From: Nocardioides nematodiphilus
Lineage (GTDB): Bacteria > Actinomycetota > Actinomycetes > Propionibacteriales > Nocardioidaceae
Assembly: GCF_020216525.1 (NCBI RefSeq)
Contig: NZ_JAIWOY010000002.1
Span: 463,213-527,212 of the forward strand
Direction of reading: 5' to 3'
DNA length: 64,000 bases
Shown: piece by piece, positions 29,830 to 38,235 of the stretch
Numbering within the stretch: the stretch's first letter is position 1
How the letters are laid out: each line of letters starts with the position of its first letter
Translations under genes and position numbers: made by a program
Notes under the pieces: model-generated
Told to the model about the DNA's origin: nothing
The model's database searches: none
What the model saw: the letters and a program-made list of their open reading frames with translations, nothing else

Positions 29830-31170
29830 GTGCAGCACATCCTCGATGCGATCCAGAGCGACGCTTCCTCTCCGGAGGACTTCGCCAACCTCGCCCTTCC
29901 CGAGTCCTACCGCGCCGTCACCGTCCACAAGGACGAGGTCGACATGTTCGAGGGCGTCGCCTCGAGGGACAAGGACCCGCGCAAGTCGCTGCACGTCGAC
30001 GAGGTGCCGCTGCCCGAGCTCGGCCCGGGCGAGGCGATCGTCGCGGTGATGGCCTCGGCCATCAACTACAACACCGTGTGGACCTCGATCTTCGAGCCGG
30101 TCTCCACCTTCGGCTTCCTCGAGCGCTACGGCCGCGAGTCCGACCTGGGCGCCCGGCACAACCTGCCGTACCACATCGTCGGCTCCGACCTGTCCGGCGT
30201 CGTGCTGGCTGTCGGCCCCGGCGTGACCAAGTGGAAGGCCGGCGACCGCGTCGTCGCGCACTGCCTCTCGGTCGAGCTCGAGGCGCCCGACGGGCACAAC
30301 GACACGATGATGGACCCCTCGCAGCGCATCTGGGGCTTCGAGACCAACTTCGGCGGCCTCGCCGACGTGGCGATGGTCAAGGCCAACCAGCTCATGCCGA
30401 AGCCGGAGCACCTCACCTGGGAGGAGGCCGCCTCGCCGGGCCTGGTGAACTGCACCGCCTACCGGCAGCTGGTCTCCGCCAACGGCGGCAACATGAAGCA
30501 GGGCGACAACGTCCTCATCTGGGGCGCCTCGGGTGGTCTCGGTGGCTTCGCCACCCAGTACGCCCTCAACGGCGGCGCGAACCCGATCTGTGTCGTCTCC
30601 AACGAGGAGAAGGCCCAGATCGTGCGCAACATGGGCGCGGAGATGGTGATCAACCGTTCCGAGCTGGCTCCGAAGTTCTGGAACGACGAGGGCACCCAGC
30701 AGAACCCGAAGGAGTGGAAGCGCTTCGGCGCGGCCATCCGCGAGCTCACCGGCGGTGAGGACATCGACATCGTCTTCGAGCACCCGGGTCGCGAGACCTT
30801 CGGCGCCTCGGTCTTCGTCACCCGCAAGGGCGGCACCATCACCACCTGTGCGTCGACCTCCGGCTACATGCACGAGTACGACAACCGCTACCTGTGGATG
30901 AACCTCAAGAAGATCATCTCGAGCCACTTCGCCAACTACCGCGAGTCGTGGGAGGCCAACCGCCTCATCGCGCAGGGCAAGATCCACCCGACCCTGTCGC
31001 GCACGTACACGCTCGAGGAGACCGGCCAGGCCGCGCTCGACGTGCACCACAACAAGCACCAGGGCAAGGTCGGCGTGCTCTGCCTCGCCCCCGAGGAGGG
31101 CCTCGGCGTCCGCAACCCCGAGCTGCGCGAGAAGCACCTCGACAAGATCAACCTGTTCCGCGGCATCTGA
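29830..31170 (+). CDS. ccrA: Crotonyl-CoA carboxylase/reductase
   Basis: Ccr reductively carboxylates crotonyl-CoA with NADPH and CO2 to (2S)-ethylmalonyl-CoA, the key step of the ethylmalonyl-CoA pathway. The 446-residue MDR-family protein has the CO2-site residues of the family: Asn in SAINYNTVW (about 80), Phe-Glu in WGFETNFGG (about 160) and His in SSHFANYRE (about 355). The NADPH fold is at WGASGGLGGFATQYA. These residues separate it from plain crotonyl-CoA reductases. The start is GTG 29830, with AGGAG five bases upstream. A perfect TTACT-N4-AGTAA operator lies 44 nt before it, and a strong hairpin follows the gene. Confidence 0.97.
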   Translation: MQHILDAIQSDASSPEDFANLALPESYRAVTVHKDEVDMFEGVASRDKDPRKSLHVDEVPLPELGPGEAIVAVMASAINYNTVWTSIFEPVSTFGFLERYGRESDLGARHNLPYHIVGSDLSGVVLAVGPGVTKWKAGDRVVAHCLSVELEAPDGHNDTMMDPSQRIWGFETNFGGLADVAMVKANQLMPKPEHLTWEEAASPGLVNCTAYRQLVSANGGNMKQGDNVLIWGASGGLGGFATQYALNGGANPICVVSNEEKAQIVRNMGAEMVINRSELAPKFWNDEGTQQNPKEWKRFGAAIRELTGGEDIDIVFEHPGRETFGASVFVTRKGGTITTCASTSGYMHEYDNRYLWMNLKKIISSHFANYRESWEANRLIAQGKIHPTLSRTYTLEETGQAALDVHHNKHQGKVGVLCLAPEEGLGVRNPELREKHLDKINLFRGI

Positions 31171-31203
31171 GCCGTAAGAGCTGGTCGATCGTCCAGTTCT
31201 TTC

Positions 31204-31240
31204 GAGGGGCCGTCCCGGGGTGAATCCCGGGGCGGCCCTC
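31204..31240 (+). terminator. Hairpin terminator after ccrA
   Basis: A stem of about 15 bp (31204-31219 with 31226-31240, one bulge and one G-U pair) and a short loop begins 33 nt after the ccrA stop. The T-run is weak, as usual in high-GC actinobacteria. Confidence 0.7.
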
Positions 31241-31314
31241 GTCGTTCGACGCCCACCGATGTGGGACCCTTGGACGCAGTTCACCCCCACCGCACGGAAG
31301 AGGTAACGCCGACC

Positions 31315-32661
31315 ATGAGCGATCAGGGCCTTTCTATCTTCGACGACGAGCCGAACCCGGCTGCCGAGAAGGGCACTGCCGCGGGCGGCAAGAAGCCGAG
31401 CACGCCGGCCGACGCCGGCGCCGCTGCCGCCACGCAGAAGTCCTCCCCCGGCGCGCCCGCCGCTCCGAAGGCCGCCGCGCCGGCCGCCGAGAAGGCTCCG
31501 GCCGGTGAGGCGAGTGACCGGACCCAGGTCATGCCTCGCGTGACGTCCTCCCCCGCCACCAGCGCCCCGACGAGCCGTCCCGCACCGAGCGGTGCCGCTC
31601 CGACGACACCGCCGCAGCGCCCGGCGACGCCCACCGTCCCCGGCGTCGCCTCCTCGCCGCTCCCCCTGGTCCGCCGCGGCGGTTACGACCCGGCCACGGT
31701 CGACGCGCGCATCCAGCAGCTGACGGCCGCGCACGCCGCCGCGCACAGCGCCGCCCAGAGCGCGCAGCAGCGCCTCGGGGACCTGGAGAAGGAGATCGCC
31801 TCGCTGCGCGAGCAGCTCGCCGAGTCCGCCAACCCCTCGTACGCCGGTCTCGGCGGTCGCGCCGAGGCCATGCTGCGCCTCGCCGAGGAGGAGGCGGCCG
31901 AGATCAAGGACGCCGCCGAGCGCGACGCGACCGAGATCAAGAACCAGGCCACCCGTGACGCCGCCGCCATCAAGAACGACGCGCAGCGCGAGGTCGACGA
32001 GCTGCGCAAGGCGCACTACCAGGAGATGGACGACCACCGCGCCCGGGTGACGACCCAGGCCGAGCAGGAGCGGGCCCTGGCCCGCAGCGAGTCCGAGGAC
32101 CTCCTCGCCTCCGCCAAGCGCGAGGCCGACCAGCTGCGCCTGGCCGCCCAGCAGGAGACGACCGAGCTGCGCGCCGCCACCCAGCGCGAGGTCGAGCAGG
32201 CCCGCGCCGGTGCCGACCGCGAGGTCCAGGAGGCCCGCCGCATGCTGGCCGTGGAGAAGGAGCGGCTCGCCCGCGAGGCGACCGACCACCACAACAGCTC
32301 GATGGCCGAGACCCGCCGCCTCGTCGAGGAGGCCGAGTCCCGCGCCTCCGCGGCCGAGGAGCGCGCCCGCCAGGCGTCCGCTCAGATCGCCAGCCAACGT
32401 GCGCAGGCCGAGGCCGACGCCGAGGGCCTCGTCACGCGCGCCAAGCGCGAGGCCGAGCACCTGCTCAGCAGCGCCCGATCGCAGGCCGAGACGCTGGCCT
32501 CCGCCGGTCACGCCGAGGCGGAGCGCGGACTGGCCGCGATCCGCGCCGAGGTCGAGCGCCTCGCCAAGCGCCGCGACGCGATCACCGCCCAGCTCGCGCC
32601 GCTGAGCAAGCTCCTCGCCGGCCTCGGCCAGGACCAGGAGTCCGACAAGGACGCTGAGTGA
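31315..32661 (+). CDS. DivIVA-like long coiled-coil protein
   Basis: A 448-residue protein in three parts: a Pro/Ala/Thr-rich disordered region (about 1-125), a short DivIVA-like module RRGGYDPATVDARIQQL (near 130-146) and a long coiled coil to the C-terminus. The coiled coil is rich in Ala, Glu and Arg, with eleven-residue phrasing such as ERDATEIKNQATRDAAAIKND. This is the layout of actinobacterial polar or septal scaffold proteins of the DivIVA/Scy/FilP kind, which organise growth zones; the precise role is inferred. ATG 31315 follows GGAAGAGG. Its stop overlaps the start of the AI-2E transporter gene (GTGA). Confidence 0.78.
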   Translation: MSDQGLSIFDDEPNPAAEKGTAAGGKKPSTPADAGAAAATQKSSPGAPAAPKAAAPAAEKAPAGEASDRTQVMPRVTSSPATSAPTSRPAPSGAAPTTPPQRPATPTVPGVASSPLPLVRRGGYDPATVDARIQQLTAAHAAAHSAAQSAQQRLGDLEKEIASLREQLAESANPSYAGLGGRAEAMLRLAEEEAAEIKDAAERDATEIKNQATRDAAAIKNDAQREVDELRKAHYQEMDDHRARVTTQAEQERALARSESEDLLASAKREADQLRLAAQQETTELRAATQREVEQARAGADREVQEARRMLAVEKERLAREATDHHNSSMAETRRLVEEAESRASAAEERARQASAQIASQRAQAEADAEGLVTRAKREAEHLLSSARSQAETLASAGHAEAERGLAAIRAEVERLAKRRDAITAQLAPLSKLLAGLGQDQESDKDAE

Positions 32662-33776
32662 GCGACGAGACGGCGGTCGCCGACGCGCAGCAGCCCGAGA
32701 CCGAGCAGCCGGCGCCCGCGCCGGAGCTCGGGCACCGGGGGCGGCCGTTCGACCGCAAGGCGCCCTACATGGTGGGGCTCCTGGGCGGCTTCGGCCTGCT
32801 CACCGCCTACGCCTTCAGCCGGATCTTCATCTCGCTGGGCAGCACGCTGATCCTGATCGTCGTCTCGCTCTTCATCGCGGCCGGCCTCGATCCGCTGGTG
32901 CGCTGGCTCGAGCGCCGGGGCTTGGGTCGCTCGATGGCGGTGCTCGTCGTGATCGTCGGCGTGATCGGCATGATCGCGCTCTTCGTCTTCGCGCTGGCAC
33001 CGGTGATCGCCGACCAGGTCCGCGCGATCGGCAGCAGCGCCCCCGACTGGCTCGACCGGCTGCAGCACAATCAGCGCGTCCGCGACCTGGACGAGCAGTA
33101 CGGGTTCATCGAGCACATCCAGTCGTTCGTCACCAACGGCAACTTCGCCAGCCGTGTCTTCGGCGGCGTGCTCGGCGTCGGCCTGGCCGTGCTCAACGCG
33201 TTCTTCAACAGCTTCATCATCATCGTGTTGACGCTCTACTTCCTGGGCTCCTTCGAGACGCTCAAGAAGGCCGCGTACAGCCTCGCGCCCGGCTCGCGCC
33301 GCGAGCGCGTCGGCAAGCTCGGCGACCGGATCATCGAGGGCATCGGCGGCTACGTCTCCGGGGCGTTCGTGATCGCACTGTGCGCGGGGATCACGTCCCT
33401 GATCCTGCTCTTCAGCATCGGGATGGGCCGCTACGCCGTCGCGCTCGCGTTCGTGGTGATGGTCACCGACGTGATCCCGATGATCGGCGCCACCATCGGC
33501 GCCGTCATCGTGACCGCGATCTGCTTCGCCGACTCGGTGCAGACGGGGGTCATCGCGGCCATCTTCTACATCGCCTACCAGCAGTTCGAGAACTACGTCA
33601 TCTACCCGCGCGTGATGTCACGCTCGGTGGAGATCCCCGGCGTCCTCACCGTCATCGCCGCGCTCGTCGGCGCCTCGTTGATGGGTGTCGTCGGCGCCCT
33701 GCTGGCCATCCCGACCGCCGCGGCCATCCTGATGCTCGTCCGCGAGGTCTTCGTCAAGGCACAGGACGAACGCTAG
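32658..33776 (+). CDS. AI-2E family transporter (PerM-like)
   Basis: A 372-residue membrane protein with a soluble N-terminal tail of about 35 residues, paired helices at about 38-75, a helix near 92-112, an extracellular loop domain, and a C-terminal bundle of five or six helices with the family motif IPGVLTVIAALVGASLMGVVGALLAIP near 325-352. Members export small molecules or ions; the autoinducer role applies to only a few. It starts at GTG 32658, overlapping the preceding coiled-coil gene by four bases, so the two are translationally coupled. Substrate unknown. Confidence 0.9.
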   Translation: MSDETAVADAQQPETEQPAPAPELGHRGRPFDRKAPYMVGLLGGFGLLTAYAFSRIFISLGSTLILIVVSLFIAAGLDPLVRWLERRGLGRSMAVLVVIVGVIGMIALFVFALAPVIADQVRAIGSSAPDWLDRLQHNQRVRDLDEQYGFIEHIQSFVTNGNFASRVFGGVLGVGLAVLNAFFNSFIIIVLTLYFLGSFETLKKAAYSLAPGSRRERVGKLGDRIIEGIGGYVSGAFVIALCAGITSLILLFSIGMGRYAVALAFVVMVTDVIPMIGATIGAVIVTAICFADSVQTGVIAAIFYIAYQQFENYVIYPRVMSRSVEIPGVLTVIAALVGASLMGVVGALLAIPTAAAILMLVREVFVKAQDER

Positions 33777-33840
33777 CCGCGCCGCTGCGACGTCCGAATC
33801 CCGCCGGAGCACGCCCGGTGACTCGGCGAGCATCGTCGCT

Positions 33841-34095
33841 GTGACTGCTTCCGCCCTGCGCCCCGAGCACGAGACGAACAAGGTCGTCATCGACCCGGCG
33901 ATCCTCTACTTCGGGACTCCTGTGGTCCTGCTCAGCAGCCTGAACCCGGACGGCACCACGAACCTGATGCCGATGTCATCGGTCTTCTGGCTCGGCAATC
34001 GCGCCGTCCTGGGCATCGGCGCCGGCTCGCAGACGGCCGCCAACCTGCGCCGGCACGGCGAGGTGGCGAGCATCGACGAGGAGCTCTACCGCTAG
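33841..34095 (+). pseudogene. Truncated flavin-reductase-like protein
   Basis: The 84-residue frame from GTG 33841 matches the N-terminal third of flavin reductase-like FMN proteins: VVIDPAILYFGTPVVLLSSLNPDGTTNLMPMSSVFWLGNRAVLGIG and SQTAANLRRHGE. It then ends with an unrelated ASIDEELYR and a stop. Family members have about 200-230 residues, so the flavin-binding core is incomplete and the gene is probably a remnant. The lost part is not found in another frame, because the convergent EamA gene begins at the same CTAG. A deletion joining the two genes is the simplest explanation. A short functional protein cannot be excluded. Confidence 0.6.
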
Positions 34096-35126
34096 TCGCG
34101 CCCGGCCGGCTCCGAGAGCGCCGTACGGCTCACCACCGCCAGCGCATCGGCGGCGTCGGGCTCACCGGCCGCGGGTTCGCCGAGCTTCACCGCGACCACG
34201 CCCGCCAGGATCAGCAGACCGCCGACGACCTGCACGCCGACCGGCAGCTCGTCGAGCAGGAGCCAGGCGAAGAGCACGCTGGAGACGACCTCCATCAGCG
34301 CCACGAAGCTGGCCAGCCGGGCCCCGAGGAGGCGGCCGGCGACGATGCCGGCGGCGTACGCGAGCGCGGCGGTGACGATGCCGAGCACGAGCACGGCGAC
34401 CCACCAGGGCATCTGGGTGTGGGCGAGCTCGACGGTGCCTCGCGCGGCGTGCAGCGGCATCAGGTGGGCGAGGCCGAGCAGGCCGAGGACCACCGACCCG
34501 ACGACGAGGCCGAGCCACGCGAGCGCGATCGGCGGCAGGTCGATGCCGCCCTCGGCGTTGAGCACGAAGTAGACCGAGGCGCCGATCATCGCGCCCAACG
34601 CCCACAGCACGCCGACCAGGCTCAGGCCGACTCCCCCGCCGACCAGGTCGAGCACCAGCACCAGGCCGGCGGCGGCGATCACGGCCCCCACGACCGTGAG
34701 GGGCGCGGGCCGCTGGCCGTGTCGCAGCCAGAGCCAGATCACGACGGCGGCCGGCGAGGTGTACTCGATCAGGATCGCCGGCCCGACCTCCATGTGCTGC
34801 ACGGCGGAGAAGTAGCAGAACTGCGAGGCCGCGACCGCGAGCACGCCGTACACGACCACCGTCGGAAGCTCACGGCGCAGGGTGCCGCGCGGGGCCGCCC
34901 GCAGATGCGCACGCAGCGCGTGCGCACCGAACGGCGCCAGCACGACCGCCGCGAGCGCAACCCGCAGCAGGACCACCGACCCCGGCGTCCAGCCGATCTC
35001 GAAGAGACTCGAGGCGATCGAGCCGGACAGGCTGAAGCTGACCGCCGACAGGACGGCGAGCAGCAGCCCGCGCCCGAATCGTGCGGCGGGGACGCGGACG
35101 AGCCTGTCATTGGCGTAAGTGACCAT
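34092..35126 (-). CDS. EamA-family (DMT) exporter
   Basis: A 344-residue transporter with ten predicted helices in two EamA repeats (first repeat starts GLLLAVLSAVSFSLSGSIASSLF; second starts LSLVGVLWALGAMIGASVYFVL) and a 35-residue hydrophilic C-terminal tail. It stands divergent from a CGNR-type regulator, with only 39 nt between the starts. A 12-bp direct repeat flanks the shared promoter, so the regulator probably controls it. The substrate is unknown; RhtA/YddG-like amino acid export is one possibility. The ATG at 35126 lies in TCGCTCATGACA, one copy of the repeat. Confidence 0.88.
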   Translation of the reverse strand: MVTYANDRLVRVPAARFGRGLLLAVLSAVSFSLSGSIASSLFEIGWTPGSVVLLRVALAAVVLAPFGAHALRAHLRAAPRGTLRRELPTVVVYGVLAVAASQFCYFSAVQHMEVGPAILIEYTSPAAVVIWLWLRHGQRPAPLTVVGAVIAAAGLVLVLDLVGGGVGLSLVGVLWALGAMIGASVYFVLNAEGGIDLPPIALAWLGLVVGSVVLGLLGLAHLMPLHAARGTVELAHTQMPWWVAVLVLGIVTAALAYAAGIVAGRLLGARLASFVALMEVVSSVLFAWLLLDELPVGVQVVGGLLILAGVVAVKLGEPAAGEPDAADALAVVSRTALSEPAGRD

Positions 35127-35185
35127 CGCTCATGACATTAGGGAGGCGTTCGGTAATCTGTCAATGTGGTTTTCGCTCATGACAC
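35126..35185. promoter_or_regulatory. Divergent EamA/CGNR promoter with 12-bp direct repeats
   Basis: TCGCTCATGACA occurs at 35126-35137 and 35173-35184, 47 bp apart. Between them ATGACA (35132-35137) and TAATCT (35154-35159) form a plausible -35/-10 pair with 16-nt spacing, ending six bases before the GTG at 35166. The repeats flank the promoter and could bind the CGNR protein. Confidence 0.45.
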
Positions 35186-35720
35186 CGAGGAGTCGCTCCT
35201 CGCCGCGGTCGCCCTGGTGAACAGCGCCCAGCCGCCGGAGACGATGACCGCGGTCGCCGAGCTGGATGCGTTCTACGAGCGCTTCGGCTACACCGGGCGC
35301 CACGACCGCACCCGTGCCGAGCTGGCCGAGGTCCGTGCCCTGCGCCCGGAGCTGCGGGCGCTCCTGCTCAGCGAGCGCGATGAGGCGGTCGCTCGGGTCA
35401 ACGCGGTCCTCAGCGAGGAGCGCGCGGTGCCGCAGCTGATCCGGCACGCCCCCCTCGACTGGCACATCCACGCCGTCGGGAACGAGGCGCCGCTGGCGAC
35501 CCGGATCCGCGTCGAGACCGCGATGGCGATGATCGACGTCATCCGCGCCGATGAGCACGCCCGGCTCAGCACGTGTGCGGACGACACGTGCGAGGGCGTC
35601 GTCCTGGACCTGTCGCGCAACCGGTCCAAGCGGTTCTGCTCGGTGGCGTGCGGCAACCGCAACGCGGTCGCGGCCTACCGCGCCCGACAGGCGGCGACCG
35701 ACCAGGCGATTCGGACCTGA
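35166..35720 (+). CDS. CGNR zinc-finger (ABATE-domain) regulator
   Basis: A 184-residue protein with an N-terminal stress-response ABATE-like region (about 1-130, with PLDWHIHAV and RIRVETAMAMID) and a C-terminal CGNR zinc finger (CADDTCEGVVLDLSRN..., then CSVACGNRNAVAAYRAR, about 138-175). The four cysteines and the CGNR signature are intact. Members are putative transcription regulators. The start is GTG 35166, six bases behind a TAATCT box, suggesting a leaderless message. It is divergent from an EamA exporter, its probable target. Confidence 0.9.
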   Translation: MVFAHDTEESLLAAVALVNSAQPPETMTAVAELDAFYERFGYTGRHDRTRAELAEVRALRPELRALLLSERDEAVARVNAVLSEERAVPQLIRHAPLDWHIHAVGNEAPLATRIRVETAMAMIDVIRADEHARLSTCADDTCEGVVLDLSRNRSKRFCSVACGNRNAVAAYRARQAATDQAIRT

Positions 35721-35745
35721 CTCCCGGGCCCGCGGCCGGCGCCGG

Positions 35746-35781
35746 AGCTTGTTCCTCGCTGGCGCTGTCGCTCTCCTGGTC
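35746..35781 (-). repeat. Dispersed 36-bp repeat, copy 2
   Basis: On the minus strand this matches 26070-26105 at 31 of 36 positions. It fills most of the 70-nt gap between the CGNR gene and the convergent sigma-partner gene. Its position between convergent stops is typical of REP-like elements. Confidence 0.6.
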
Positions 35782-35790
35782 GCCTCGCGC

Positions 35791-36876
35791 TCAACCGCCG
35801 ATCAGCACTCCGGGCACGTCGATGAGCGGGTTGCCGTCCAGGACGGCGTTGAGCCCGTCGACCGCCCAGGGCACGACGTCCTCCGGGGTGAGCAGGTGCT
35901 GGAGCCCGGTGCCGTCCGTGATGCTCGGGCAGGACAGGTCCACGACGTAGTCGCGGCTGCCTCCGTCCTCCCCCGGAAGGTGGAGGAGCGCCCACTCTCC
36001 GCCACTGGCGTCGACGCAGCTGAACTCCCCCGCCGGAGGCGCCGCATCCACACCCGCGACGAGTGCCTCGGCCGCCCCGGCATCGAGGTCCTGCCGGTAG
36101 ACGAGCTGGTAGCCGGACCCGGTCGGGCGGTAGGCGCACACCGTCATCCTGTCGGGCACGAAGGTCGCGGCGCTCGAGTCACCCGTCGACACCTCGTCCG
36201 CGGTCGGCGGCGAGGCGAGGGTCGTGCTGCACGGCCCCGTGGGGATCACCGCCGCCGAGGTGAGGATGCTCCGGCGAAGGTGCGCGTCCGGGCTGCCGAC
36301 GGTCACCGTCATGCCGCCGATCGATCGGGTCTGCTGTACCCAACCGCCGCCGAGGTCGACCGTCCCGACGGGCACGTGGCCGCCGAGCCAGACGTACGGG
36401 ACCGTTGGCCGCCCGCCCTGGGGCTTCGGGCAACGTGGGACCTGGGCCACCGGCCGGCCGACGTACCCGGGCACCGTCTCGCCCTCGCCCAGCCTGTGCC
36501 CGTCAGCGCCCCGGGTCGGGAACACGCCGCACGCGCCCGGCGCACCTCCCCAGCCCCAGGTCGCCGGCACGTAGACGCCGAGGTCGCGCCACACCTCCAG
36601 GCGGTAGCCGCCCCGCACCTCGGACGCCCCATCGGGGGCCCGGGCGGCCGGGGTCGCCCCACCCGGGCTCGGCGGCGCACCGCTGCCGTCCGGCCGCGGC
36701 ACCGTGACCGCACCGGCACCGGCCACCACGAGGACCGCGACCGCCGCGGTGCCCAGCCGCCCGCGGAGGCGACGACGGCGGCCCGCGCGTGCGCGCTGCG
36801 CCAACGGCGCGCCGGTCGCGACCTCGTCGGCCAGCCGCGCGAGGTGCTCCCGCAGGGTCTGCTCCGGATCAGTCAT
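35791..36876 (-). CDS. Single-pass exported protein coupled to ECF sigma factor (possible anti-sigma)
   Basis: A 361-residue protein: a cytoplasmic N-terminus of about 50 residues (MTDPEQTLREHLARLADEV then a basic RARAGRRRRLRGR stretch), one membrane helix (GTAAVAVLVVAGAGAVTV, about 42-60), a Pro/Gly linker and a large extracytoplasmic domain of about 270 residues with six or so cysteines. The ATG at 36876 overlaps the end of the sigma gene by eight bases. The topology and coupling are those of a membrane anti-sigma factor or signal sensor. There is no zinc-binding HxxxCxxC motif in the cytoplasmic part. The outer domain is not one I recognise. Confidence 0.72.
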   Translation of the reverse strand: MTDPEQTLREHLARLADEVATGAPLAQRARAGRRRRLRGRLGTAAVAVLVVAGAGAVTVPRPDGSGAPPSPGGATPAARAPDGASEVRGGYRLEVWRDLGVYVPATWGWGGAPGACGVFPTRGADGHRLGEGETVPGYVGRPVAQVPRCPKPQGGRPTVPYVWLGGHVPVGTVDLGGGWVQQTRSIGGMTVTVGSPDAHLRRSILTSAAVIPTGPCSTTLASPPTADEVSTGDSSAATFVPDRMTVCAYRPTGSGYQLVYRQDLDAGAAEALVAGVDAAPPAGEFSCVDASGGEWALLHLPGEDGGSRDYVVDLSCPSITDGTGLQHLLTPEDVVPWAVDGLNAVLDGNPLIDVPGVLIGG

Positions 36877-37390
36877 CACGATCCTTCTTCGCCAGCTCGC
36901 GCCGCAGCACCTGCAGCGCCCGATGGACGTGCGATCGGGCGGTGGACTCCGCGCAGCCCAGGAGCACGGCGATCTCGCGGTAGTCCATGTCCTGGTAGAA
37001 GCGCAGCACCACGGCCGCGCGCTGCGCGGGCGGCAGGCCCGCGCACAGGTTGCGCACGACCTCCCGGCCGGCGACCTCATCGGCCGGGTCGGGCGTCGTC
37101 CCGCGCACCTCGACCACCGGGATGACCCGGCGCCGCCAGCGCCGCCACAGCGAGATGTGCTGGTTGACGATCATGCGGCGCACGTAGGTCTCGGGGTCCT
37201 CGGTCCTCGAGACGCGCGGCCAGGACGCGAGGGCACGCTCGAGTGCGCCCTGGACCGCGTCCTCGGCCTCGCTCTGGCTGCCCGTGAGCAGGTAGGCGAA
37301 CCGGAGCAGCGACGCACCCCGCACTGCCACCCAGTCGTCGAACGACGGCGTGGCGACGGGACGGAGTCGATCGCTCACCCGTACATCCAT
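36869..37390 (-). CDS. ECF RNA polymerase sigma factor, SigE-like family
   Basis: A 173-residue extracytoplasmic-function sigma factor. Region 2 is at about 18-80 (FDDWVAVRGASLLRFAYLLTG, then AEDAVQGALERALASWPRV and DPETYVRRMIVN). Region 4 is at about 115-165 ([42 protein letters not shown]). The pattern fits the actinobacterial SigE family of small ECF factors. ATG 37390 is chosen; an upstream in-frame ATG at 37426 would add twelve residues. The stop lies eight bases inside the following membrane protein gene, indicating coupling. No clear ECF promoter can be fixed, though GCAAC-N17-CGTGAG lies upstream. Confidence 0.92.
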   Translation of the reverse strand: MDVRVSDRLRPVATPSFDDWVAVRGASLLRFAYLLTGSQSEAEDAVQGALERALASWPRVSRTEDPETYVRRMIVNQHISLWRRWRRRVIPVVEVRGTTPDPADEVAGREVVRNLCAGLPPAQRAAVVLRFYQDMDYREIAVLLGCAESTARSHVHRALQVLRRELAKKDRDD

Positions 37391-37400
37391 GCACGACTCA

Positions 37401-37433
37401 CGCCCGGACGCGAGGGTTCGTTGCACCCGGGCG
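37401..37433 (-). terminator. Hairpin between hydrolase and sigma-factor genes
   Basis: 7-bp arms (37401-37407 and 37427-37433) around 19 bases, 11 nt past the hydrolase stop at 37444 on the minus strand. It may end the hydrolase message or fold in the sigma-gene leader. The T-run is absent. Confidence 0.3.
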
Positions 37434-37443
37434 TGCGGAAATC

Positions 37444-38235
37444 TCAGCCGGCGAGGAAGCGGCGCAGGGCCTCAGTGAAGATCTCCGGCTTCTCCGAGTG
37501 CACCCAGTGCCCGGCGCCCTTGATGGTGACGAGCCGTTTGCGCGGGAAGAGCGCCGTCATCGCGGCGTCGAACTCGGGCGTGATGTACGCCGACTCCGCG
37601 CCGGCGATCCACAGCACCGGACCGTCGTACGGCGCCAGTCCGGCGACCTCGTCGGCCGGCCAGTCGGAGAGCCTCGCCGCGTCACGGGCGAGGATCTCGA
37701 GGTTGGGCTGCCAGCGCCACACCACGCCGTCGCGGCGTAGGTTCTGCAGCAGGAAGGCGCGCACCGACGCACTCGGGACCGCCTCCACCAGCGCGGCGTC
37801 GGCGTCCTCGCGGCTGGCGAGCGTGTTCAGGTCGAGCGCGTGCATCGCCTCGATGTAGCCGGTGAACTCGCGCGCCGTCGAGTAGGAGACGGGCGCCATG
37901 TCGGCCACGACGAGCCGCTCGATCAGCTCGGGGTGGCGCAGGGCCGCCATCATCGCGACCTTCCCGCCCATCGAGTGCCCGACCAGCGCGACCGGGCCCG
38001 TGGCGGCCAGTGGCGCGAGCACCTCGGTGGCGACGATGTCGGCCATCTGCACGTAGTCCATCCGGTCGGTCCAGTCGGAGCGGCCGTGGTTGGGCAGGTC
38101 GACCAGGGTGATGCGGTGGTCGGCGGCGAGGGCCTTGCCGATGGTGTTCCAGTTGCGCCCCTGGCCGAAGAGGCCGTGCAGGAAGACGACCGAGCCGCTG
38201 CCCTCGCCGTACTGGAGGGTGTGGAGCGACGTCAC
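37444..38235 (-). CDS. Alpha/beta-fold hydrolase
   Basis: A 263-residue hydrolase with the oxyanion region VVFLHGLFGQGRNW near 17-30, nucleophile elbow GHSMGGK (Ser near 92) and C-terminal GAGHWVHSEKP (His near 238). An acid in the IAGAESAYITPEF area would complete the triad. It resembles the YbfF/ABHD11 esterase group in LHGLFG and NHGRSDW. The start GTG 38235 overlaps the stop of the upstream glycine-rich membrane protein gene (GTGA). The substrate is unknown; an acyl-CoA or ester hydrolase is likely. Confidence 0.9.
   Translation of the reverse strand: MTSLHTLQYGEGSGSVVFLHGLFGQGRNWNTIGKALAADHRITLVDLPNHGRSDWTDRMDYVQMADIVATEVLAPLAATGPVALVGHSMGGKVAMMAALRHPELIERLVVADMAPVSYSTAREFTGYIEAMHALDLNTLASREDADAALVEAVPSASVRAFLLQNLRRDGVVWRWQPNLEILARDAARLSDWPADEVAGLAPYDGPVLWIAGAESAYITPEFDAAMTALFPRKRLVTIKGAGHWVHSEKPEIFTEALRRFLAG

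Noticed and set aside
29779..32511. 910-codon open frame on the minus strand opposite ccrA and the coiled-coil gene
   Set aside because: Low-complexity Gly/Leu/Val translation, no start signal, and it is antisense to clear genes.
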